This document shows, one piece after another, positions 50,170 to 63,372 of a stretch of 64,000 bases of DNA. The stretch is taken from the NCBI GenBank assembly GCA_022578965.1, contig MU400677.1, forward strand, positions 27,436 through 91,435, given 5' to 3'. The translations under genes and the position numbers were made by a program. The notes under the pieces were generated by a model that saw only the letters and a list, made by a program, of their open reading frames with translations, ran no database searches and was not told the origin of the DNA. This stretch comes from Xylaria sp. FL1777 (lineage: Eukaryota > Ascomycota > Sordariomycetes > Xylariales > Xylariaceae). The stretch's first letter is position 1. Each line of letters starts with the position of its first letter.

Positions 50170-50620
50170 ATGCACTTTACTTTTATAGTTTAAACGTAAA
50201 AAAAAGAAAAACTGCATTTATAACTAATAATTAACTTACGAACTTTAAACAAAGTAGCTGTTTTAAATAATTATTTTTTGCCTTTTTAATTTAAGGTTAT
50301 TTTATTAATTAAAAAAAAAAAATACATAATTTATGTAAACGCAACTTCTTTTTTTTACTAATTTGAAATATATCTTAATTATTGCAACAGATTTACTATT
50401 GTTAGCTTAAAAAGTTTTGAATAGTTTACGGTTGCATTTATAAAATTTCGCAATATACTTATGTATATATAACAGTTTATAAATTGCTTACTTAAAAAGT
50501 TTAAGTACTTTTGTTATACTTTTATTAACAATATTATAATTTACTTTAATACTAAAAAAAATACCTTTTTTATTTATGTATTATTTTTAAGCTATTTTAA
50601 AGCAAAAAAATATTCTTTTT
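50170..50620 (+). pseudogene. Reverse transcriptase relic of Gypsy2
   Basis: The plus strand reads LIINLRTLNKVAVLNNY (about 50227-50277), then KKYIIYVNATSFFYQF, and FINNIIIYFNT at about 50520-50553 for the active-site block with Asp changed to Asn. The LNKV and DATSFF-like wording differs from Gypsy1 and from A/B, so this is a separate lineage. Confidence 0.8.
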
Positions 50621-52457
50621 GCTAAAGAAATCTTTTATAGTATACCTTTTTGTTAAGCTTTTAAGCTTTTAAGTAAACGCTTTTAGCATATTAACTATTA
50701 AGCAAAAAGTTAAAGCAATATAAAACATTAAGTTTTTTTGTTAACTTAAAGCTTTTAAATAATACTTAAGTATTACAGGTTTTTTATGTTTATTAATTTT
50801 GTTTTATGTAAAGATTTTAGAACTATTGCAAAAACGCAAAACTACGTTGCTTAATAAAAAACATAAGTTTAGAAAGTTTAAAATAAATAACTTTAGTAAG
50901 TATTAAACATATTACTGCTTAATTTTTTTTAAACTTATAAAAGCTAAAAAAGCATTATTTTAAGCTATTTAAGATTTTATTTGTTTATATATTATATTGC
51001 ATTATTATAACTTTAGCAAGTTGTTATATATACAAGTAAATATATCTTTTAAGCAAAGCTTTAGTATTATATTATACTACACAAAAAATGATTACATATA
51101 ATAACTAAGTACTTTTATTTTTAGTGCATAAATGCTTTCTATTATATATTTAAGCAAATATATTTTAATTCTTAAGTTGCAATATAATTTCTTTAAAATA
51201 AAGGTAGGTTATATTATATAAGCATACAAGCGTTTATATATAACAATTAAAGCGTTAAAAAACTTTATAGTTATTTTTACTAACTATTTTGCTATTAAAA
51301 GCATTATTAATTAAACTAATCTAAACATTACGTTTATAAATTGTGCTAATAAGCGCTTTATTAATGCCTTAATTTATTTTTTTTAATATAGTTTACAAAT
51401 ATATTACTTGCTTAGTTATATTAACTATATATTAAATGCACTAAGTTGTTTTAAAAACATTAAAAATTTACTTAATACAAAAAACAACATATAAAAAACT
51501 AATAAAAATCTTATGCTTAATAACATTTAATTAGTATTAGTAAAAGCTATTATAAGTAATAAAGTAAAATTAAAAATTATTGCTAATTATAATAAAAACC
51601 TAAAGTATTATAAAACTTTAAACGTAATACGTATAAATAGTAATAAAAACGCTATAAATTTTTTGCGCTTAAGCTATCTTTTTACAATTATAAATAAACT
51701 GCTTTATAATATTAATAAAAAAGGCTATTATTGCTTTTGTATTTTTAAAAATTAAGTTAGCAAGTTTTTTGCTATAGCTTATAATAATAAATACTACTTT
51801 AGTAAAAAGCGTATAATATATAACCTTAAAAGTTTTTTTATTAAAAAAAAAACTTAAAAAATAAAGATATATTTGCAATATTATAACAGTTGTAAATTTT
51901 GTATAATAAGTTAAAATAAACTAAATAGCAATTATTAGCTAATTTAACTTAAAAACTTTTAACTTATAAAAACAGTTATAATAAATTTTATTATAGATTT
52001 ACTTAATGTACTAGTAATAAAAACTTTATAGCAATTAAATAAGTATATATATTATAATGCATTAATGCTTATAACGTATGCTATATTTAAACGTACATTA
52101 TTAATTCTAGGTTATAAAACGTATATAGCAAAAGATTAAAGTTTTGCTTTTGTTAAAATGTTTTTATTATGCAACTAAAGCATGCTAAATAGCATTATTT
52201 CTAATTGCAACTATAAGTTTACTTCGAAGTTCTAAGTAGATCTATAAAAAAAATATAACGCACGGCTTTTAATAATTACTATGTATTATCTATAAAGTAA
52301 TAATATATTTAAGCGCAAAAATCAAACTATTAAAATTGCTATTTAGCACTACACTTTTGTTTACCTTAATTGCAATTAAGTAAATATTCTTTTATTTTTG
52401 CAATAAAACTTTAATAGTATATATTTAAATTTTATTAAGTTTTTACTGCATAAGCAA

Positions 52458-52718
52458 TTGTTTAGATTTAGATTTTTTAGTTTTAATAATATACTTATTA
52501 GCAACAATAAGTTATATAGCACATTAAAGAATATTTGCTTTTTTTATAAACATTTACGCAAAAATGCTAAGTTAGCTATAGATTTTATTGCTATAAAAGC
52601 TAAGTATTATTATAACAATAAACATAAGCTTATAAAGTTTAATATTAAAAACAAAGTTTATTTAAAGCTGTATAAAAAATACTATTTTTTTAATAACTTA
52701 TTTAAAAAGTACTTATAA
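52458..52718 (+). pseudogene. Integrase C-terminal region relic of Gypsy2
   Basis: An 86-codon open stretch contains LRKNAKLAIDF, IKAKYYYNNKHKLI and FNIKNKVYLKLYKKYYF. These are the helix, the K-x-Y-Y-D-x-K-H-x-P block and the G-D-x-V-x-L-K-L block that follow the integrase core in Ty3/Gypsy elements, with mutated Asp and Gly codons. Confidence 0.78.
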
Positions 52719-53309
52719 TAACGCGCTAAACTATATAAAATAATAAAACAAATAAGTTAATTAACTTATTATATTAATTTACTAAAAACTTTTAGCATAC
52801 ATTTTGTAATTTTTGTTGCATACTTTTTATTTAGCTAACAAAGTAAAAACCTATTTTATTAAACTATACTTTTATTTAGTTTTATTTATAATAAGCAAAA
52901 CTTTAACAAAAAAAGTAATTTATTTAAAATTAAAACTATTTTAAAGCATTATATTAATTAAACTAAATTAAGTTTTAACTATTTAGTTAAATAAAAGAAA
53001 TATAGTTATAAAAACAACTAATAAAAATTAAAGTAGCAACTTTAATTAGCTAAAGACTTAATTAAGAAATATTAGGCTTATATAAAAAAACGAGCTAAGT
53101 TAAAACCAAAAAATAAAAATAAAGCAAAAGCTATAAAGCTTGTTGCTAGTAAGCAACCGTATAAAAGGCTATAAAAAGTTATGCTTGCTTAGTTAATTAA
53201 TTAATAAATAACTTAAATTAATTGTAATTTTTAAAATAAAGATTAGTTTATATAAATAGCTAAATTAGCTTTATTAAAGTTAATAACTTTTTTTTTGTGC
53301 TTTAGCACT

Positions 53310-53516
53310 TAATATAAACTAAAAGAAGAACTTTATATTTATAAGGTTTAGCTATAGTAGTATTTTTACTTGTAGCTATAATAGTTTAGCTAAATAGTTA
53401 TATAAGGCTTATGCTTAAAGCAATTATGTAGCAATTGCTTGTAAGGCCCCTTTTTTTTTAATTTATATTATACTTTTTATGCTTAATTGCTTTACTACTT
53501 ATAGTAAACCTTACTA
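53310..53516 (+). repeat. 3' LTR of Gypsy2
   Basis: 207 bp, beginning TAATATAAACTAAAAGAAGA and ending CCTTACTA. Its last four bases plus the next A (ACTAA) became the target duplication of element B. Confidence 0.86.
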
Positions 53517-53517
53517 A

Positions 53518-54012
53518 TATAACAAACCTGTTATATATTAATATAACAGGTTTACCTTTAGGGTTTTAATTTGCAGGTAATAATAAAATCCTTAATAGTA
53601 GTCCGTTAAGGAAGTTTTCGGAGTACTTTTACTATTATGCATTAATAAGGGTTTTAAAGAATTAAAAGTAATAAATATATTAGTGCTTAGCAGTTATAAG
53701 AAAATTAATAGCTAAAGAACTAAAACTAAATAAATAACTAAATATAAAAAATGCATAATTATATAAACAAAAAAAAAGTAAAAAAAGTAATAACTTTTTT
53801 TAGATTATTGCAAGTTTAGTAAGCATTAAATTACTGTAAGCTTAGTAAGCTTTAAATTATTATAAGCTTAGTAAGCTTTAAATTATTATAAGCTTAGTAA
53901 GCTAAGTAAGTTATTATATAACTTTAGCTTTAGTTAGCAAAAAAAAAAATATAAAGTATATATAAAAGCATTAAGCTGCTTTAAAAGTTACTTTTGTATT
54001 AATTTTATAACA
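53518..54012 (-). repeat. LTR of element B (3' LTR)
   Basis: Starts TATAACAAACCTG (mutated TG) and ends ATAACA. It contains the 12-bp-arm palindrome and the 26-bp tandem array. Confidence 0.87.
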
Positions 54013-54096
54013 TTATTTTCTTTCTTTTAAAATTATTATTTTAACAATTTTTTATAAGTATTTTTTTTTTTTTTTTCTTTTATATATTATAATATT

Positions 54097-54650
54097 AAAG
54101 CACATTAAAAAAACTAACCGCTTATTTAAAACAAAGCAAAAACTTATTTTTGCTTTTTTTATTAATTTTATTAGCTATAAAGTTATGCTTTATTTTTGCT
54201 GCTTTAATTAGTTATTAATATATAAAATAACAAATAATATGTTTTATTATTTTAAATGTATATATGCTAATTATTTCTGCAATAAATTAAAAGTTCTAAT
54301 TAACTTAATTAATAATATAATTTTTAAATATTATTGTTTTAAAAAAAAAAAAAAGCAAGCAAAACAATAGCTACTTTTAGTTTAAAAAAAACTAAAACAA
54401 GCTTAAAATAGCTTTAACTTTATTTTAAGCAAGTTAGCTTAGCTTTATATATAAAAACGTTTTTTAAAAGCAAAAAGTATTAAAATAGTTTAGCAAAAGC
54501 TTTAGTTCTTAAATAAACTAAACAAAATAAAACGCATTAAAAAAAAACAAAAAGCGCTAGCAAAAAAGCAAAAACAACAAAAAAAACAAGCTAAAGCAGC
54601 ATAAGCTGCTTTATTTAAGTTTAATTAAAATTTTTTAAGCGTTTTTTTTA
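54097..54650 (+). pseudogene. Antisense Cys-pair plus charged-helix frame in element B
   Basis: This is the counterpart of the frame at 32463-33000. It reads YFCCFN, YYFKCIYANYFCN, FKYYCFKKKKKQAKQ, KALAKKQKQQKKQAKAA and ALFKFN, then a stop. The ATG of copy A is not preserved here (TTAAAG in its place) and several in-frame stops are present. The spacing of the Cys pairs and the helix agrees between copies, so the frame predates both. Confidence 0.55.
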
Positions 54651-56949
54651 AAGTTAACTTTTTTTTTTCTAGTTTTAAGCAGTTAAAATGTTAGCAATAA
54701 AACTAACTTATAACTATTTTAGCAGTTTTTAAATATTTTTTAAGTTTCTAAATATTATTAATATATAAGTATTCTTTTTATTTAATAAAATACTTTAAAT
54801 TATTATTGTTTTAACAAAAATTTAGTATACTTTTAACTTTATAAACGTTTTAATTTGTTTTTATTTTTAGTTATATTTTAATAAGTATTTTAATAAGTAC
54901 TAGTTTTAATAAAAAAATATAAAAAATAAGATAGATTTACATATTTTTTAGTAATAATAGTTTATAGTTAGTAAATAAAATAACTTTTTTAATTTTAAAA
55001 AAGCTAAGCTTTTTAAATTTTAATTTATTGCTTAGTTATTTTGTTTTAATTTAAGAAATATTAATGTTTGCATTTTGTTTTTGTTATAGCAAATAAACCT
55101 TGTTTTTTTTTTTAAAAGTTAATCTTTTAGTTTATTTCTTGTTATAATATACTAATATCTATTGTTATAAAAATTAAAAGCATAGTTGCAGTTTAACTTA
55201 TAGCGTTTTAATTTCTGTTGCAATAATTTTTGCTTAAAGTACTATAGTTAAAATAACAAATGCTTTTATTAATGTTTTTTTTTGTTTTTTAGTAGTTGCT
55301 TGCTATTTATAAATAACTTTATACAAAAATATGTTTATATTTTCGTTTGTTAATATATTATATAAAATCTATACTATTAGTAATAGTTTTACTTAATTGT
55401 TTTATTAATAGTTAATATAACTTTATAAATATTGTTTTAATATTTAGTTTAATTTTTTTGTTTGTTTATTTATTTATAAATAGTAAGCAATTAAAAACTT
55501 TAGTTTAATATTAATAAGTTTAAAAAAACTAGTTCTAAACTTAAAAATAAACAATTTATTTTAGTTTAAAACAATCTTTTTTAGTAATTTATACTTATTT
55601 AAATATTAGCGTATAAAAGCATATATAAGTTATTTAGCTATTATATTTTCTTTAAACAGTAAAAAATAAACATACTTAGTAAATTTATTAATAATAATCT
55701 ATATTTTATTATATTATACTTTTATAACTAAATTAATTAATAAAAATAGTGCTATAATAAAATTTTAAGCAATAGTATGCTATACTTATTTAAATATTTA
55801 TATAAATTATAATAATTTATAAAGCTTATATTAAGTTACTTTAGCTTTGTTATAAATATTGCACTTTTTTATAATAAATTTAACTATATTTTATAGTTCT
55901 AAAAAATTATACTTTTTTTATAATTATTAAACTATTTTTGTTGCTTTTTAGTGTTTATATAATAAATGTTTATAAAATTCTTTAATAAACTTATTTTATA
56001 AAAATTCTAATAAATAAACTTTATATTTATATATTAGTTTATTATTTTTTAATTTTTTGTGTTTTTATAGTTATGCTAACTTTTTTAAGTTATAAGCTTA
56101 TTATAGCTATATATTTATAAGATCTTTAAGTATAATTTTAACTTTTAAGCTTTTATTTTTTTAAAAATATAATACTTAAATGTTTTTTTTTAGAACTTTA
56201 AATCTTTTTTAACTTTGTTAACTAAGTATGTTTACTTAAATGTTTTTTTTTCTTTTAATATAGCATATTTTAAAGTTAAATTTAAAAAAAAAAACTATTT
56301 AATTTTTATGTTGTTTAATAATCTTTTGCGTAATTATAAATTTCGTTAAGTTCTAATAATTTAAATAAATCTTAATTAGCTTTATAGTTTTTATAAAAAA
56401 CAATTTTTACTTTTTAAGTGCTATAATAATTGCAAGCAGTTCTTTGTTATATATAAAGTATTATAATGTTATATTTTATAGTACTTTAAAGTAATAAACT
56501 ATTAAGTGCTATTTTTTATTGTTTTTTAGTTGTTTTAAAACTTTTATAATTATATTATTTAAAGCATTTATTTTTAGCTTCTTTTTTTTTTATAAATTAA
56601 GTAGTTTAACTATAAAGTTAAAAATAACTTTTAGTTTTAGTTTTTTAAAAGCTTTTTAAGCTTTCTTTAAAATTAAAAAAAACTTTTCTTTATATTTTTT
56701 TTTTGTATACTTTATAAAATAAAATGCCATTTTTCCAAAGTTTTAAATTAATATTCAAACATAGTTTAAAAATCTTAATGCTTATTATATATTTATAATA
56801 GTAGCTAAATTAAGTATTTTCTAGTTTTATATTATATTAATTTTTAACTATTAAATCTATATTTGTTTTAAAGTAATTATAAATCTTAAAAAGTCGATTT
56901 TTTATATATGCTATATACATTTTTTTATATTAAGTTATAATTTTGCTTA

Positions 56950-57460
56950 TTTAAATGTTTTTAACACTTAAGTTATATGTTTTTTATGTTTTTTTAGTGT
57001 TTTAAAATAAATTAAAATATTATTTAAGTAAATAAACATAAATTTGTTTAAAAACTTCTATAAAATTATTATTATTATGTATTAAAAGCTAGCTAATGCG
57101 TTCTATAGTTTTTATAGCATAACTATATACTTATATAATTTATATACTGTTTATATAGCAGTTTTTCATTTTTTTCTTTTAGCTATTTTAATAGCATAAT
57201 ATTTATTTAAAATATTAACTGCTATAAACTATTCTGCTTAACTAATATTTTTTTTTATAGTTACTAATAAAATAAAAAAGTATTTATTTGCAATAATAAT
57301 TACGTTTAATAATTAGTAATTAATTATTACTTGCTATATTAGTTTTCTTTTTTTATTAATTAGTTGTTTTTTATTTTTTATTTTAAGTACTAGTACTATA
57401 AAGTATTTAGCAAATAACTAAAATTCTTTTAAAAATTCTTTTGCTAGGTTTTTTTAAATA
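56950..57460 (-). pseudogene. Reverse transcriptase relic of element B
   Basis: The minus strand carries the same YLNNILIYF block as element A, at about 57019-57036, and here the domain runs uninterrupted through 57463-57467, the site occupied by Gypsy1 in element A. Confidence 0.76.
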
Positions 57461-59639
57461 TATTTCTATAAAGCATTTATTTTGTTTAAGCTTATATAAT
57501 ATACTTAATAAAGCTTTAATTAACATTTTTCCTTAATAAAAATGTAATAATTTTATAAGCTATATTTAAGAAGTTTTTCTTTTTTTTTTTTTTTAAATAG
57601 TTTGTAAAATTTATAATATACCTTTAATATTCCGTTTAGAATTTCTTTTGCGATTTTTCTGATTTTTTTGCTTTATTTTTTACTTTTTTAATTAATAGTT
57701 TTTATTTTTTATTAAATTAAAAGGTTGCTAGTTTTTAGCTATAATATTCCTAAAATAATATTATAATTAAATATATTAGCAATATTTAATATAATTTATT
57801 TTTTGTGTTTTTATATAAATATATTAAAAAGTTTAGTTTTTTTAAGTATGCAACTATTATTATAACTAAAAGTGCTTTTATTAAATCTTTTAATCTTTTA
57901 GGATTTTTGCTTATATTTTTAAAAAATCTTATTTTGTTTTGCTACTTTAAGTAAAATTATATTAGCTTATGCTTTTAAGTTAATTAAAGTATTATACTTT
58001 TTTTTTTAATATATAAGTTTAACTTTAAATTAGTTTTGCTAATTATTATATTAAACTTTACGTAAAGCTTTAGTTTTTTTAGCTACTTGTTGCTTTTTTA
58101 ATAAGTGCTTATTTTGTTTTTTAATTTTTTTTTATAAAATGTTTAAATGCTTGTTTTATTTTATACTTTAAATATTATTGCGCTTTATTTTGTTTTTGCT
58201 TCTAGTTAAGCTTTAAATTGCGGTTTTTAAGCTTTTTTACTTTTAGCAACTATTTTTTAGTATAATTATGCTTTAATTAGCTAATAATATTTATAGTAGT
58301 TATTTTTATATTTCTTTAAAATAATATTATAAGTATAATTAAAATCTTTTTTAAATGTTATAAATCTTTATAAATTTTTATAATAAACTATAATTACAAC
58401 TAACTACTTTAATTTATAAAGGTCTTATATTTTTATTTTTATAATTTGTTTAAAAAACTAATTATTTTTTAATTTGTTAAGTAAGTATTAATAGCAATAA
58501 TATATTATATAGCAATTTTATAATACTTTGTTATATTTTAAATCTTTTAAGCATAAAATATTATTATTGTTTTTTATTATAGTTTTATTATAATAATAAC
58601 TTTTAGCAATTAGTTAAATTACTAGCTTTAGTTTTTAAAACATATTAGTTTTTGTGCTAATTATTAATGCTTTTTTGTTTTGTTGCATTTAAAGCAATTT
58701 AAGCTATAAAAATACTTTATTTATTTTTATTAGTTTTTTTTTTGTAGTATTTTTTATAGCTTTTAATTTTATTTGCTTTTGTTTTAAAGTTTTATAAGTT
58801 TTGTTTTTTTAAGTTTATTTAACAATTAAATGTTTTAATAATTTATAATTAGTTTAATAACTATACTATTTATAGTTATAGTTTTATTTCTTTAAATATA
58901 ACTTTTTTTTAAGCTATATTTTAAGCTTTAATAATTTAAAGTTTTTATAGTTTTATAAGTTTACTAACTATATTAACTTATTATTTTTTATTGTTTATTA
59001 TTTTTAGTTAAACTATTTTTTTAAGTTATATACTAAATAACTTTAATTATTTATATAATAAATACATTTTTTTATAATTTGTTTTAATAACTATAAAGCT
59101 CTTAAATAATATTTATATGCTTATTTATTTTAACTTATATAAATAAAGCATTTAAATTTATTTAGTGTAGCACTTTTGTTTTAACTTAAAACAGCAATTT
59201 TATACTTTTGCTTTAAAAACATATTTTTTAAATTGCTTTATTGTTTTTTATTGTTTTAAACTTTTATAACTTATATTTTTTTTTTAGGTTAAAAAATCTT
59301 TTCTTTTTTATAGCTTTTTTTTTTGTTCTTTTTTTTAAATTAGCATTATTTTTAAAAATATTCTTTTTTTTTATAGTTATAACATTTAACTTTAAACATA
59401 TTTTAAGATTATTATTTTTAAACTTTATTAATTTACTTAAATCTTTATTTAATATTTTTTTAAGTATTTTTTTTTTTATTTTTTCTAGTTTTTTTAGTTT
59501 TAAAATACTAGTTAAATAATTGTTAATTAATTATAATAACTATATTAATATACATATTAATTTTTGCTAGTTTATTTATTTTGCATAGTTTGTTTTAAAT
59601 TTAAATCTTAAATTTACTATAAAATAAATAAAACAATAT

Positions 59640-60070
59640 AAGCTTAAATAATTTTAAGATTACTACTAATTATTTAAATTTTATAGCGTAATTTACTACT
59701 GCTTTTATTTGTTTTAAGCAATAAAATGCTTTTTTTATATGTTTTGCTTTTTAAAAGTTTTTAAACAGTGCTTTTATTTAATTTTTAAACTTAATATAAT
59801 TTTTAAAAATCTTTTTTATTTTTAGCTTAAAATTAGTTAACTTGTTAGCTTTTAAAAAATCTTTTAAAATAAGTTAAAACTATTTTAATACTTTTTTTAA
59901 CAAAAATTATAAAATAATTATTATTTTTTAGTTCTTCTTTATAATAATAATAAAGTGCTATTTTAAATAAAATCTAAAATAAATTAAAAAAGCTTTTATA
60001 TTTATAAATTTATTATAAAGCTTTAAAGCAGTAAATTTAAAACTTTTAATGTTTAATATTCTTAACATTA
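59640..60070 (-). pseudogene. Gag relic of element B
   Basis: On the minus strand a gag-like segment can be followed: KFTALKLYNKF, INIKAFLIYFRFYLK, then KIFKNYIKFKN*IKALF and KAVVNYAIKFK*L. This resembles the retrotransposon gag domain (capsid-like helical region) of fungal Ty3/Gypsy elements. The matching piece of element A is at about 62280-62710. A low-complexity Ala/Thr/Ile-rich stretch precedes it. Confidence 0.6.
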
Positions 60071-60726
60071 TAAATAATCCTAATAATAAAAGCAGTAATA
60101 ATAATAAAAAGTTAAGTTTTTTATTTTAAGTTATTACTTTAAGTATAGCAATAATAAAAATAAGCGTTAAGTTTACTAATAATAGTATTAATATTAGTTA
60201 TAATATAATTACTTGTTTAAAGCCTTAATTTATTATTATAATAGCAGTTATTATTGCTGCTTTAATTATTATAGCTAATATTTATGCTAGTTTAAAAGTT
60301 ATAACGCTTAATATTTAAGCTATTCTTTAAGTTAAAGCAACTAGTTTACTTTATAACGTTAGTATTAATATTAGTTCTTTTTTACTACTGCTGCTTAACT
60401 TTTTTTCTTTTGCTACTGCTTTTTTTTTAATAAAAGTAATTAATAAAAGTACTAAAGTTTATTGTTTTAATACGTTGCTAGTTTTAAAAGTCTTTAAAAT
60501 TCTTAAATTTAATTTTTAACTTTTTGTTTTTAATAATATAATTTAAATCTAGTTTATTAGTTATTAAGTAAAGTTTATTTATATAATGCTATTTAGCATT
60601 TTTGTTCTTTAAATATCTTTTTAGTATACTTTTAAAAGTTTATTTTGTAAATTGTTTATTATTTAACTCTTTATATTAATATTCGTTTTTATATATTAAG
60701 TCTTATTAATTAAAAAGCTATTAAAA

Positions 60727-61222
60727 TGTAATAAACCTGTTATATATTAATATAACAGGTTTGCTTTTAAAGTCTTAATTTGCAAATAATAATAAAATTC
60801 TTAATAGTAGTTCGTTAAAAAGGTTTTTAAAGTACTTTTACTATTATGCATTAATAAAGGTCTTAAAAAATTAAAAGTAATAAATATATTAATGCTTAGC
60901 AGTTATAAAAAAATTAATAGCTAAAAAACTAAAACTAAGTAAATAATTAAATATAAAAAGTATATAATTATATAAACAAAAAAAAAGTAAAAAAAGTAGT
61001 AACTTCTTTTAAATTACTATAAGTTTAGTAAGCACTAAATTACTGTAAGCTTAGTAAGCCTTAAATTACTATAAGCTTAGTAAGCTTTAAATTACCGTAA
61101 GCTTAGTAAGCTAAGTAAATCATTACGTAACTTTAGCTCTAGTTAGCAAAAAAAAAGGTGCAAAATATATATAAAAGCATTAAACCGCTTTAAAAGCCAC
61201 CCTTGTGCTAATTTTATAACAA
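60727..61222 (-). repeat. LTR of element B (5' LTR)
   Basis: Starts TGTAATAAACCTG and ends ATAACA, keeping both canonical TG and CA ends. It is followed by ACTAA, then by the resumed internal sequence of element A. Confidence 0.88.
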
Positions 61223-63372
61223 CTAATTATAATTTTATTATAGTAATAACTTTTAATAATTAGTTAAATTGCTAGCTTTAGTTTTTAAAACATATTAGTT
61301 TTTATACTAATTATTAATGCTTTTTTGTTTTATTATATTTAAAGCAGTTTAAGCTATAAAAATACTTTATTTATTTTTATTAGTTTTTTTTTGTAGTATT
61401 TTTTATAGCTTTTAATTTTATTTGTTTTTATTTTAAAGTTTTATAAGTTTTATTTTTTTAGGTTTATTTAATAACTAAGTATTTTAGTAGTTTATAATTA
61501 GTTTAATAACTATATTATTTATAATTATAGTTTTGTTTTTTTAAATATAACTTTTTTTTAAGTTATATTTTAAGCTTTAATAGTTTAAAGTTTTTATAGT
61601 TTTATAAATTTACTAACTATATTAACTTATTATTTTTTATTGTTTGCTACTTTTAATTAAACTATTTTTTTAAGTTATATATTAAATAACTTTAATTGTT
61701 TATATAGCAAATATATTTTTTTGTAATTTATTTTAATAACTACAAAGCTTTTAAATAATATTTGCATGCTTGTTTATTTTAATTTGTATAAATAAAACAT
61801 TTAAATTTATTTAGTATAGCATTTTTGTTTTAATTTAAAATAGCAACTTTATATTTTTGCTTTAAAAACATATTTTTTAAATTACTTTGTTGTTTTTTAT
61901 TGTTTTAGATTTTTATAACTTGTATTTTTTTCTTAGGTTAAAAAATCTTTTTTTTTATAGCTTTTTTTTCTGTTTTTTTTTTTAAATTAATATTATTTTT
62001 AAAAATATTTTTTCTTTTTATAGTTATAACATTTAACTTTAAACATATTTTAGAATTATTATTTCTAAACTTTATTAATTTGCTTAAATCTTTGTTTAAT
62101 ACTCTTTTAAGTATTCTTTTTTTTGTTTTTTTTAGTTTTTTTAGTTTTAAAATACTAGTTAAATAATTATTAATTAATTATAATAGCTATATTAATATAC
62201 ATATTAATTTTTGCTAGTTTATTTATTTTATATAATTTGTTTTAAACTTAAGTTTTAAGTTTACTATAAAATAAATAAAATAATATAAGCTTAAATAATT
62301 TTAAAATTACTGCTAATTATTTAAATTTTATAACATAATTTATTGCTGCTTTTATTTGTTTTAAGCAATAAAATGTTTTTTTTACATGTTTTGCTTTTTA
62401 AGTATTTTTAAATAGTGCTTTTATTTAATTTTTAAACTTAACGTAGTTTTTAAAAAAATTTTTTGTTTTTAGCTTAAAGTTAGTTAACTTATTAGTTTTT
62501 AAAAAATCTTTTAAAATAAATTAAAACTATTTTAGTACTTTTTTTAACAAAAATTATAAAATAATTATTATTTTTTGATTTTTTTTTATAATAGTAATAA
62601 AGTACTATTTTAAATAAAGTTTAGCGTAAATTAAAAAAGCTTTTATATTTATAAATTTATTATAAAGCTTTAAAGCAATAAGTTTAAAACTTTTAATGTT
62701 TAGCATTTTTAATATTATAAATAATTTTAATAATAAAAGCAATAATAATAATAAAAAGTTAAATTTTTTATTTTAAATTATTACTTTAAATGTAATAATA
62801 ATAAAAATAAGCGTTAAGTTTACTAATAGTAGTATTAATATTAGTTATAATATAATTATTTATTTAAAGCTTTAATTTATTGTTATAATAACAAATGTTA
62901 TTTTTGCTTTAATTATTATAGCTAGTATTTATGCTAGTTTAAAAGTTATAACGCTTAATATTTAAGCTGTTTTTTAAGTTAAAGCAACTAGTTTGCTTTA
63001 TAATATTAGTATTAATATTAGTTCTTTTTTATTATTACTGCTTAACTTTTTTTTTTATTACTGCTTTTTTTTTAATAAAAGTAGCTAATAAAAGTATTAA
63101 AGTTTGTTATTTTAGTATATTATTAATTCTAAAGGTTTTTAAGATTTTTAAACTTAATTTTTAACTTTTTGTTTTTAGTAGTATAACCTAAATTTAGTTT
63201 TATTAATTATTAAATAAAGTTTACTTATATAATGCTATTTAGCATTTTTGTTTTTTAAATATTTCTTTAGTATACTTTTAAAAGTTTATTTTATAAATTA
63301 TTTATTATTTAACTTTTTATACTAGTATTTATTTTTGTGTATTAAGTTCTATTAATTAAAAAGCTATTAAAA

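Larger units (their letters stand above)
44814..53516 (+). mobile_element. Gypsy2: full-length Ty3/Gypsy element nested in element A
   Basis: Two 207-bp LTRs (44814-45020 and 53310-53516) bound 8.70 kb. The left flank is ATTAT (44809-44813). The matching ATTAT is now at 61227-61231, because element B later inserted across the right edge. Reverse transcriptase lies near 50.2-50.6 kb and the integrase C-terminal region near 52.5-52.7 kb, both on the plus strand. A Lys/Asn-rich stretch with Cys near 48.0-48.2 kb may be the nucleocapsid region. Confidence 0.88.
53518..61222 (-). mobile_element. Element B: second copy of the A family, uninterrupted
   Basis: LTRs at 53518-54012 and 60727-61222 (about 495 bp) bound a 7.705-kb element that can be matched to A along its whole length. 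The flanks are ACTAA at 53513-53517 and ACTAA at 61223-61227. The left duplication consists of the last four bases of Gypsy2 plus one base of Gypsy2's own target duplication, so B inserted after Gypsy2. Transcription orientation is minus: gag near 59.6-60.1 kb, reverse transcriptase near 57.0 kb, antisense frame near 54.1-54.65 kb. Confidence 0.92.

Noticed and set aside
44809..53521. Gypsy2 as a recombinant element lacking a target duplication
   Set aside because: ATTAT and ATATA at its present edges do not match, but the matching ATTAT is found beyond element B at 61227-61231, so no recombination is needed.
59241..59519. Plus-strand 92-codon Phe-rich frame
   Set aside because: It is antisense to the A/B-family gag/pol region; a near-identical mutated copy at about 61880-62165 has no better open frame.
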